Source: an uncultured Bacteroidales bacterium (lineage in GTDB: Bacteria > Bacteroidota > Bacteroidia > Bacteroidales > Muribaculaceae). Taken from it: a stretch of DNA of 5,668 bases. The notes below the pieces were generated by a model. That model worked only from the letters and a program-made list of their open reading frames with translations. It had not been told where the DNA came from and ran no database searches. The stretch's first letter is position 1. Each line of letters opens with the position of its first letter. Location of the stretch: positions 1-5,668 of the forward strand of contig CAMWQZ010000107.1 in assembly GCA_947176515.1 (NCBI GenBank). Reading direction: 5' to 3'. A program made the translations under genes and the position numbers. This document shows positions 1 through 5,668 of this stretch, one piece after another.

Positions 1-1675
1 ATATTTCACCATCATACCTGCCATCCTGACAATCATCGCCATTTGGGCGCCAAGTTCGCGCGTCCTATCAGCTGTCACAACTGGCTATATTATGCTCTCC
101 TCGGCGTTGATTTCCATAGTTACAGTCACTGATCTCGCTCTCTATGGTTACTGGAATTTCCGTCTCGACACTACCCCATTCTTTTATTTCTTCAGCTCTC
201 CGTCGTCAGCCCTCGCAAGCGTCAGCACCTTCACTGCCATACTCGGCTTCCTACTCACTGCTGTGCTTGCCGTCGCAATTTATTTCCTTATCTCCAAGGT
301 CATCAAACGATTCTCTGCATCATCGTCAAATCGAATAATCTCCACAGTAGCCGCAACCCTACTCACAGCCGCTCTCTTCATTCCTATTCGCGGCAGCCTT
401 ACGGTATCGACGATGAATCTTAGCCGCTCATACTTCAGCCAGAATCAGCGCCTTAACCATGCAGCCATCAACCCTCTCTTCAGTCTGATGTACTCGGCTA
501 CACACCAGAACAACTTTTCATCGCAATTCCGATTCTTCGACCAAGACCGTGCCGCTGAAATCTTCTATAGCCTTTCCGACAAAATCGCAGTTGAAGACAC
601 GGATTCACTACAACCCCTTTTCACAATAGACCGCCCCGATATATACATTATTATAATGGAGAGCTTCTCTGCTCACCTATTTCCGTCACTCGGGGGTGAA
701 GCAGTTGCCACGGGACTCGACTCCATCGCCTCCGGCGGTCTGCTCTTCTCCAACTTCTACGCCTCAGGCGCACGCACTGATCGTGCCATCCCGGCCATTC
801 TAAGTGGATTTCCGGCTCAACCGACCACAAGCCTCATGAAATTTGCCAAGAAAATCGAGCATGCACCCTCATGGCCACTCGCTGCGAAAGAGCTCTGCGA
901 CTATGACCTGTCATATTACTACGGAGGCGACGCAAATTTCACCAATATGCTCGCCTACCTTATCAGTTCAGGCTTCGACAATATCATCTCAGACAAAGAT
1001 TTCCCCATAAACGAGCGCACAAGCAAATGGGGCGCCCACGACCATGTCGTTTTCAACCGCGCATGGTCTGATGTCGTTGCTGACTCAGCCTCTGCGACCC
1101 CTAAACTTCGTGTCATTCAGACATCCAGCAGCCACGAGCCATTCATTGTCCCATACCAGGACCCTCGTTTCCCCGACAGTGACCGCAAAAACGCTTTCGC
1201 TTACGCAGACCGCTCGGCGACTGCATTTATTGACAGCCTAAGCGCCTCGTCTCTCTGGCAGAAATCCATCGTCGTCATTACGCCTGACCATTACGGCGTC
1301 TACCCCGAGCACCTCGACAACCCCCTCGACCGCCATCACGTGCCTCTAATTATCACCGGTGGAGCACTTAACCGCGCTCCAGGCGTCGATTCGACCGTTG
1401 CCGACCAGACAGCCATAGCTGCTACCATTCTATCTGCTCTCGGACTCGACTTATCAGCGTTTACATTCAGTCGCGACCTATTCGATAGCTCAAGTCCCCA
1501 ATATGCATTCTTCAGCGAGCCGGGCATGGCAGCCTTTGTAAACGCCACCGATACCGTCGCCATCAATCTCGACACCGATACACCGATTATCTCGTCAGGC
1601 GACAATCAGTCGCTCGCCTCCGACCGTTGCAAAGCTATCCTTCAGACGATTTATAACACTCTGTCCGACCTCTAA
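1..1675 (+). CDS. LTA synthase-like membrane phosphotransferase (sulfatase/alkaline phosphatase superfamily), 5' end missing
   Basis: The frame is open from base 2 without a stop, so the true start is off the left edge. The ATG at 92 would cut away a hydrophobic segment and is probably internal. Residue numbers below count from that ATG. The visible part has about four membrane segments (just before residue 1, then about 1-18, 38-68 and 82-98), then a linker and an extracytoplasmic catalytic domain from about 180. By comparison with staphylococcal LtaS, E190 (IMES) and D399/H400 (TPDHYG) are likely metal ligands, T229 (GARTD) is the nucleophile, and W312-G and H348 (SSHEPF) complete the active site. 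All are present, so the enzyme is probably active on the periplasmic side, moving a phosphoglycerol- or phosphoethanolamine-type group from a phospholipid to an acceptor. Gram-negative Bacteroidales lack lipoteichoic acid, so the acceptor is unknown; OpgB-like glycan modification is an alternative. It is the first visible gene of the envelope operon. The fold call is firm; the substrate is open. Confidence 0.88.
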   Translation, partial: YFTIIPAILTIIAIWAPSSRVLSAVTTGYIMLSSALISIVTVTDLALYGYWNFRLDTTPFFYFFSSPSSALASVSTFTAILGFLLTAVLAVAIYFLISKVIKRFSASSSNRIISTVAATLLTAALFIPIRGSLTVSTMNLSRSYFSQNQRLNHAAINPLFSLMYSATHQNNFSSQFRFFDQDRAAEIFYSLSDKIAVEDTDSLQPLFTIDRPDIYIIIMESFSAHLFPSLGGEAVATGLDSIASGGLLFSNFYASGARTDRAIPAILSGFPAQPTTSLMKFAKKIEHAPSWPLAAKELCDYDLSYYYGGDANFTNMLAYLISSGFDNIISDKDFPINERTSKWGAHDHVVFNRAWSDVVADSASATPKLRVIQTSSSHEPFIVPYQDPRFPDSDRKNAFAYADRSATAFIDSLSASSLWQKSIVVITPDHYGVYPEHLDNPLDRHHVPLIITGGALNRAPGVDSTVADQTAIAATILSALGLDLSAFTFSRDLFDSSSPQYAFFSEPGMAAFVNATDTVAINLDTDTPIISSGDNQSLASDRCKAILQTIYNTLSDL

Positions 1676-1685
1676 ACGCCGCCCT

Positions 1686-2375
1686 ATGCTCGAAACACTT
1701 CAAAATATCGACTCATCTATCTTTCTGTTCTTCAACGGTCATCACAATCCGTTTTTCGACAGTTTCATGAGCCTATATTCCGGCCGTTACATATGGATTC
1801 CCATGTACGCTGCCCTGCTCATCGTCATGTTGCGACGCTTCCCTATCGCCAAGGTTTTGTTATTGCTTGTCGGCATCGGAACGACAATCTTCATCGCCGA
1901 CCAACTCTGTGCATCAGTTATCCGCCCAATATTTGAGCGCATGCGACCCTCTAATCTCTCAAATCCCCTTTCTGAGTTAACCCATATTGTCAACGGCTAT
2001 CGTGGAGGTCCTTACGGCTTCCCGTCGTGTCACGCTGCCAACTCCTTTGCCCTCGCCACATTCGCAGCAATAATGCTCCGTCAGCGTGGTTTTACACTTT
2101 TTATCCTCACTTGGGCGGCAATCAACTGCTATTCTCGCATCTACCTCGGTGTCCACTATCCCGGCGACCTTATCGTTGGCGGTTTAATCGGAGCTGCAGT
2201 TGGCATGATATGGTATTTCATTACTAACGGCATTTATCAAGCGCTCTTATCGGCCGGAAAAATCAAACCGACGCGTCCGCCGCTCTACATTCTCCCCTCA
2301 TTCCGTGGCGGAATAAATCTCGTCGAGGTCGTTGGCGTCATCACATTGTTAATCATCATTTTCATATCCCTATAA
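1686..2375 (+). CDS. PAP2-family membrane phosphatase, LpxE/LpxF-like (candidate lipid A phosphatase)
   Basis: This is a 229-residue integral membrane protein with the three-part PAP2 signature. R80-x6-R87-P88 is motif 1. P113-S114-C115-H116 is motif 2, usually PSGH, with the expected acid/base histidine at H116. S150-R151-x5-H157-x3-D161 is motif 3, with H157 the expected nucleophile. About six membrane segments surround these loops (roughly 37-50, 56-78, 118-131, 136-149, 161-180 and 210-228), so the active site should face the periplasm. Length and layout match lipid phosphatases of the LpxE/LpxF, PgpB and undecaprenyl-diphosphate phosphatase group. Sequence alone cannot separate these, but lying 12 bases ahead of an EptA-like gene favours lipid A dephosphorylation, as with LpxF in Bacteroides. 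The start is the first ATG after the previous stop, 10 bases away, without a Shine-Dalgarno sequence, as is usual in Bacteroidota. Family call firm; lipid A role inferred. Confidence 0.9.
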   Translation: MLETLQNIDSSIFLFFNGHHNPFFDSFMSLYSGRYIWIPMYAALLIVMLRRFPIAKVLLLLVGIGTTIFIADQLCASVIRPIFERMRPSNLSNPLSELTHIVNGYRGGPYGFPSCHAANSFALATFAAIMLRQRGFTLFILTWAAINCYSRIYLGVHYPGDLIVGGLIGAAVGMIWYFITNGIYQALLSAGKIKPTRPPLYILPSFRGGINLVEVVGVITLLIIIFISL

Positions 2376-2387
2376 CCATTATTTCAA

Positions 2388-4088
2388 GTGAAATTCTTAA
2401 AAAAAATATTATCTACAATCTCTACCCCGGCTATTCTTCCGTGGATTATGCCATTTCTGCTCATAATCCCAAACATAGCCCTCGCCATCACCGAGCCTGA
2501 CCCCTTGCTGTCAAAAGCGACCGACATCTTCCTGCCCCTCGGCGTCTACATGCTCCTCGCCTCCGTCACTACCTCGGTCGGTATCACCATGCTATTCGCC
2601 ATACCACTGATTTTCTTCGCTGGATTTCAGATTGTTCTGCTCTATCTCTATGGCGAGTCAATCATGGCCGTCGATATGTTTCTCAACATTGCCACGACCA
2701 ACACCAAAGAGGCCTCTGAGCTACTCAGTAATCTTATCCTCGCACTCGTCACAGTATTCATCCTCTACTTTCCGGCACTCATCTACGGCATAGTTTGCCT
2801 AATTCGCCAACGCCGCTGCACCCTCACAACCGTCCGACACATTCGCCGCTATGGCGCAATCGTTTTCGCAGCTGGAGCTTTACTACTCGTAGCGAGTTAC
2901 ATTGCCTTGCCACGTTTCTCCGTGCGCCGCAATATTTTCCCGGTCAACGTCATTGCCAATATGATTGAGGCAGTCAACCGTACAATCGACACAACCCACT
3001 ACCCCTCTACATCCGCACCTTACACCTTCTCCCCGACCCTCACTCACGACCGCGATCTGCGCGAAATCTACATTCTTATCATCGGTGAGACATCTCGCGC
3101 TGACAATTGGCAGATTTATGGCTACCAACGTCCAACAAATCCTCGTCTTTCCAATCGCGACGGCCTTGTAGTTTTCGACAAGCCACTCACTGAAAGTAAC
3201 ACCACCTACAAGAGCGTCCCAATGCTCCTATCACCGCTGACGTCCGAAACTTTTGGCGATTCTATTTACTACACCCAAGGCATCTGCAGCGCGTTCAATG
3301 AAGCCGGATTCAACACAGCCTTCATCTCCAACCAGCAGCGCAACCACTCTTTCATTGACTTCTTCGCTAACCAGGCGCAGACCACCGAGTTTATCCGCGA
3401 TAACGAACCCGGCTCGCTCGACGACCACTTGGTCGACCATCTGCGTGATTTCATTGACCGATCGCCTTCAGACAAAATTTTCGTTGTCCTACACACTTAT
3501 GGCTCGCATTTCAATTATCACGAGCGCTACAGCGACGATTTCCGGGTATTCACTCCCGACCAGGCCTCTGAGGCTTCAATCGAAAATCGTCGACAACTCT
3601 TAAATGCTTACGACAACTCCATCATTTTCACCGACTACGTCATCGACCGCGTGATTGCTTCAGTCGACTCTCTCCACATTCCTGCCGCAGTTATCTATAC
3701 CTCAGACCACGGTGAGGATATATTCGACGATGCTCGCGGACGCTTCCTCCACTCTTCGCCGACGACCACCTTCACCCAGATTCACGTGCCTTTCCTCATG
3801 TGGTTCTCCGACCGTTATCGTGACGCCTTCCCTGAAATTTATAGCAATGCTATCGCCAACTCTTCCGCCAATGTTTCGACTACTCGTTCTGTCTTCCCGA
3901 CCATGCTTTCAATTGCCGGCATAGACTCGCCTCATATCAAATCGGCCGACGATGTTACCTCAACCCAATATCGCGAATTACCAAGACATTACCTCAACGA
4001 CTATAACGAAGCCGTCGATTTAAAACAAGCCGGTTTCAAGCCTTACGACTTCGAAAAAGCCCAAAATTACAACATAGCCACAGATTGA
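2388..4088 (+). CDS. EptA/MCR-type phosphoethanolamine transferase
   Basis: This 566-residue inner-membrane enzyme would move phosphoethanolamine from phosphatidylethanolamine to a periplasmic acceptor, most likely lipid A. About five membrane segments (15-34, 45-66, 67-88, 113-138, 155-174) precede a catalytic domain from about 225. Against MCR-1, E234 (GETSRAD) and D440/H441 (SDHGED) match the zinc ligands and T273 (TTYKSVP) the nucleophile. The E-to-T distance is 39 residues, equal to E246-T285 of MCR-1. H374 (YGSHF) and H455 (FLHSSP) match the other active-site histidines. The catalytic domain has only C300, so it lacks the disulfides of the proteobacterial enzymes. The start is GTG: the preceding in-frame stop is only four codons upstream, and the next ATG (residue 21) would remove the lysine-rich cytoplasmic tail and half of membrane segment 1. 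It is the third gene of the operon. EptB, EptC or CptA-like specificity cannot be excluded. Confidence 0.92.
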   Translation: MKFLKKILSTISTPAILPWIMPFLLIIPNIALAITEPDPLLSKATDIFLPLGVYMLLASVTTSVGITMLFAIPLIFFAGFQIVLLYLYGESIMAVDMFLNIATTNTKEASELLSNLILALVTVFILYFPALIYGIVCLIRQRRCTLTTVRHIRRYGAIVFAAGALLLVASYIALPRFSVRRNIFPVNVIANMIEAVNRTIDTTHYPSTSAPYTFSPTLTHDRDLREIYILIIGETSRADNWQIYGYQRPTNPRLSNRDGLVVFDKPLTESNTTYKSVPMLLSPLTSETFGDSIYYTQGICSAFNEAGFNTAFISNQQRNHSFIDFFANQAQTTEFIRDNEPGSLDDHLVDHLRDFIDRSPSDKIFVVLHTYGSHFNYHERYSDDFRVFTPDQASEASIENRRQLLNAYDNSIIFTDYVIDRVIASVDSLHIPAAVIYTSDHGEDIFDDARGRFLHSSPTTTFTQIHVPFLMWFSDRYRDAFPEIYSNAIANSSANVSTTRSVFPTMLSIAGIDSPHIKSADDVTSTQYRELPRHYLNDYNEAVDLKQAGFKPYDFEKAQNYNIATD

Positions 4089-4093
4089 CCATC

Positions 4094-4117
4094 GTAAAGT
4101 TTCCCAAAACTTTTTAC
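4094..4117 (+). terminator. Weak hairpin just after the EptA-like gene, possible operon terminator
   Basis: AAAGTTT (4096-4102) pairs with AAACTTT (4107-4113) around a CCCA loop, followed by two more T. The outer bases GTAAA/TTTAC can extend pairing if two T are bulged. It begins 8 bases after the stop codon, the right place for a terminator, but the stem is almost all A-T and the T run is short. It may be a weak terminator, an mRNA-stabilising end, or one half of the larger inverted repeat nearby. Confidence 0.35.
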
Positions 4118-4167
4118 AACCCACTTATAACCTATAACTTATAACTTTTGATCTAATAAAAAGTTTT
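4106..4167. repeat. 11-base perfect inverted repeat
   Basis: AAAACTTTTTA at 4106-4116 is the exact reverse complement of TAAAAAGTTTT at 4157-4167, with 40 bases between the arms. The arms are pure A/T except for one C or G, so some of the match may come from base composition. The left arm shares bases with the short hairpin after the EptA-like gene, so the two foldings would compete. Confidence 0.6.
4126..4146 (+). repeat. Three tandem 7-base repeats (TATAACY)
   Basis: The units are TATAACC (4126-4132), TATAACT (4133-4139) and TATAACT (4140-4146), back to back with only the last base varying. They sit in the middle of the 40-base spacer of the flanking inverted repeat. They could be phased binding sites for a regulator or a simple slipped repeat; the sequence does not decide. 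Confidence 0.7.
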
Positions 4168-4206
4168 CCAAAAGTAAATTTTAACACAAAACTTAGGTTG
4201 AATTAT

Positions 4207-4237
4207 TTTGCAATTAGCATTATTATTCATAGCTTTG
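4207..4237 (+). promoter_or_regulatory. Bacteroides-type promoter for nrdD
   Basis: TTTG at 4207-4210 (the -33 element) is followed after exactly 19 bases by TAGCTTTG at 4230-4237, a full match to the TAnnTTTG -7 element read by the Bacteroidota primary sigma factor. Transcription should begin near 4241, giving an AT-rich leader of about 65 bases before the nrdD ATG at 4307. This is the only full-consensus pair I found in the intergenic region, so nrdD is probably transcribed separately from the envelope operon. The leader has no Shine-Dalgarno sequence but is rich in A and T just before the start. Confidence 0.8.
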
Positions 4238-4238
4238 C

Positions 4239-4268
4239 AGAGCTGATTTTTAGTCAGCTCTATTTTTT
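4239..4268 (+). terminator. Terminator-like hairpin overlapping the nrdD transcription start
   Basis: AGAGCTGA (4239-4246) and TCAGCTCT (4254-4261) form a perfect 8-base-pair stem with a 7-base loop, followed by A and six T (4263-4268). This has the shape of an intrinsic terminator. It begins two bases after the -7 element, so a transcript starting near 4241 would carry only the inner part of the stem at its very 5' end. That position fits a stop for read-through from the envelope operon better than an attenuator of nrdD. A 5'-end stabilising hairpin is the other possibility. Confidence 0.6.
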
Positions 4269-4306
4269 ATAATATACTTTAAAATCTAAATAAATTTCAA
4301 TCAGAC

Positions 4307-5668
4307 ATGATTCAGACAGTTGTTAAGCGTGATGGCCGAATCGTTGGCTATAACGAAGAAAAAATCAAAGCGGCTATCCGTAAAGCCATGCTACAGACTG
4401 AGCTTGGTGAAGACGAGTCTCTAATCCACAAAATCACCGATCGCATTGGCTTCAACGGCAACGAACGCATGTCTGTCGAAGAGATTCAAGACCTTGTCGA
4501 GCTTGAATTGATGAACTCCCCCCGTAAGGAAGTGGCAAAGCGCTACATAGCCTATCGCGACCAGCGCAGCATTGCTCGTCGCGCAAAGACTCGCGATATG
4601 TTCCAGGAGATTATCGAGGCTAAGAACACCGACATCACTCGCGAAAACGCAAACATGAACACTGATTCGCCGGCTGGCATGATGATGAAATTTGCGAGTG
4701 AAACCACCAAGCCTTTCGTCGACGACTATCTCCTTTCCCCCGAAGCGCGCGAGGCTGTACGCCACGGCTACATTCACATCCACGACAAGGATTACTACCC
4801 CACTAAGAGTCTCACCTGTGTCCAGCATCCTCTCGACCGCATCCTCGAATACGGCTTCGTAGCCGGCCACGGCGAATCTCGTCCTGCCAAACGCATCGAG
4901 ACTGCGAGCATCATCGGATGCATTTCCCTCGAAACTGCTCAGAATGAAATGCATGGCGGTCAGGCAATCCCGGCCTTCGACTTCTATCTTGCCCCTTACG
5001 TTCGCTCTTCTTATATCGAGGAAATCAAAAACCTTGAGGCTCTCAATGGTGCCGACTACTCTCACCTCTATGATTACAAGTTCGATGACTATCTCAAACA
5101 GCCTCTCGACGGTCTCCAAGGCGATGACCGCGTGCGACAACACGCCGTCAACCGCACCGTCAGCCGTGTCCATCAGGCTATGGAAGCGTTCATCCATAAC
5201 ATGAACACCATCCATTCGCGCGGCGGCAATCAGGTCGTTTTCAGTTCAATCAACTACGGCACTGACACATCAGCCGAAGGTCGATGCATTATCCGCGAGA
5301 TTCTCAACACCACCTACGAAGGTGTCGGCAACGGAGCGACAGCAATTTTCCCAATCCAGATATGGAAAAAGAAACGCGGTGTCAGCTACTTGCCCGACGA
5401 CCGCAACGGCGACCTCTTCCAGCTTGCTTGCAAGGTGACCGCGCGCCGCTTTTTCCCCAACTTCGTCAACCTCGATGCCACTTTCAACCAGCATGAAAAG
5501 TGGCGTGCCGACGATCCAAAACGCTACATTTATGAAGTTGCCACAATGGGTTGCCGCACTCGTGTGTTCGAAGACCGCTACGGCGAAAAGACATCTATCG
5601 GCCGAGGCAATCTCAGCTTCACGACTATTAATATCGTGCGCATCGCCATCGAGTGCATGGGCATACGC
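4307..5668 (+). CDS. nrdD: Anaerobic (class III) ribonucleoside-triphosphate reductase, 3' end missing
   Basis: The enzyme reduces ribonucleoside triphosphates to deoxyribonucleotides for DNA synthesis without oxygen, using a glycyl radical made by the activase NrdG and, in the characterised enzymes of this class, formate as reductant. The visible 454 residues are open to the right edge. Residues 1 to about 92 are an ATP-cone, the allosteric dATP/ATP switch, opening with VVKRDGRIVGYNEEKI. The catalytic barrel follows. C171 (SLTC) aligns with E. coli C175 and C416 (MGCRT) with the thiyl-radical cysteine (E. coli C384, T4 C290). Other landmarks are HIHDKDYYPT (157-166), HSRGGNQVVFSSINYG (303-318) and GRGN (432-435). 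NrdD proteins are usually a little over 700 residues, so about 250-300 are missing, including the zinc site and the radical glycine. The ATG at 4307 gives the normal N-terminus with nothing missing. It has its own upstream promoter. nrdG is expected downstream, outside the window. Confidence 0.97.
   Translation, partial: MIQTVVKRDGRIVGYNEEKIKAAIRKAMLQTELGEDESLIHKITDRIGFNGNERMSVEEIQDLVELELMNSPRKEVAKRYIAYRDQRSIARRAKTRDMFQEIIEAKNTDITRENANMNTDSPAGMMMKFASETTKPFVDDYLLSPEAREAVRHGYIHIHDKDYYPTKSLTCVQHPLDRILEYGFVAGHGESRPAKRIETASIIGCISLETAQNEMHGGQAIPAFDFYLAPYVRSSYIEEIKNLEALNGADYSHLYDYKFDDYLKQPLDGLQGDDRVRQHAVNRTVSRVHQAMEAFIHNMNTIHSRGGNQVVFSSINYGTDTSAEGRCIIREILNTTYEGVGNGATAIFPIQIWKKKRGVSYLPDDRNGDLFQLACKVTARRFFPNFVNLDATFNQHEKWRADDPKRYIYEVATMGCRTRVFEDRYGEKTSIGRGNLSFTTINIVRIAIECMGIR

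Larger units (their letters stand above)
4089..4306. other. AT-rich intergenic region between the envelope operon and nrdD
   Basis: These 218 bases contain no credible coding frame; stops are dense in every frame I read. Base composition shifts sharply to A+T compared with the flanking genes. The contents, described separately, are a weak hairpin, a tandem 7-base repeat inside a longer inverted repeat, a promoter, and a terminator-like hairpin, followed by an AT-rich leader to the nrdD start. I saw no tRNA, no NrdR-box pair and no riboswitch that I recognise. Confidence 0.8.

Noticed and set aside
92..94. ATG as the start of the LTA synthase-like gene
   Set aside because: The frame stays open to the window edge and encodes a further hydrophobic segment, so the start is most likely outside the window.
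1336..1605. Antisense open frame within the LTA synthase-like gene
   Set aside because: It overlaps conserved catalytic-domain coding sequence, has no start context and no recognisable domain; a shadow frame.
3253..3603. 116-codon + strand frame inside the EptA-like gene
   Set aside because: It is in a different frame from a gene with a complete set of catalytic motifs, and its low-complexity serine/threonine-rich translation is typical of a shadow frame.
4143..4150. AACTTTTG as a second -7 promoter element
   Set aside because: It misses the T of TAnnTTTG and has no TTTG about 19 bases upstream.
4268..4273. TATAAT as a sigma70-type -10 box
   Set aside because: There is no -35-like sequence at the right distance, and the Bacteroidota primary sigma factor uses a different consensus; it is likely part of the AT-rich leader.
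4421..5215. Long open frame of 264 codons on the - strand opposite nrdD
   Set aside because: It lies wholly antisense to a well-recognised conserved gene, its translation resembles no family I know, and such frames arise from the strong third-position C bias of nrdD.

Overview
The window looks like a piece of chromosome from an anaerobic Gram-negative bacterium of the Bacteroidales. Three things point there. The proteins are of Bacteroidales type, most clearly an oxygen-sensitive class III ribonucleotide reductase. No start codon has a Shine-Dalgarno sequence. The one clear promoter fits the Bacteroides consensus (TTTG, 19 bases, TAnnTTTG). A Muribaculaceae-like member is a guess from the general look of the proteins and codon use and is not proven. 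All genes lie on the + strand, and nothing suggests a mobile element, CRISPR array, RNA gene or prophage.

Positions 1-4088 hold three tightly packed genes, with gaps of 10 and 12 bases, that look like one operon of cell-envelope enzymes. The first, cut by the left edge, is an LtaS-type membrane phosphotransferase of the alkaline phosphatase/sulfatase superfamily. The second is a PAP2 membrane phosphatase resembling the LpxE/LpxF lipid A phosphatases. The third is an EptA/MCR-type phosphoethanolamine transferase that starts at GTG. A coherent reading is an outer-surface remodelling cassette: the PAP2 enzyme removes a phosphate (for example from lipid A), and the EptA-like enzyme puts phosphoethanolamine on a remaining phosphate or sugar, both of which would lower negative charge and resist cationic peptides. 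The LtaS-like enzyme would modify or polymerise an envelope glycan or lipid with a phospho-alcohol group. Substrates are inferred, not shown.

Positions 4089-4306 are an AT-rich intergenic stretch with no credible gene. It holds a weak hairpin just after the operon, three tandem 7-base repeats bracketed by an 11-base inverted repeat, a consensus Bacteroides-type promoter, and a terminator-like hairpin exactly at the expected transcription start.

From 4307 to the right edge is the first 454 codons of nrdD, the anaerobic ribonucleoside-triphosphate reductase. The ATP-cone and most of the catalytic barrel are visible, including the two key cysteines. The glycyl-radical C-terminus and any nrdG lie beyond the window. 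The most interesting points are the two-transferase-plus-phosphatase operon and the organised intergenic DNA; I saw no clear evidence of a wholly new system.
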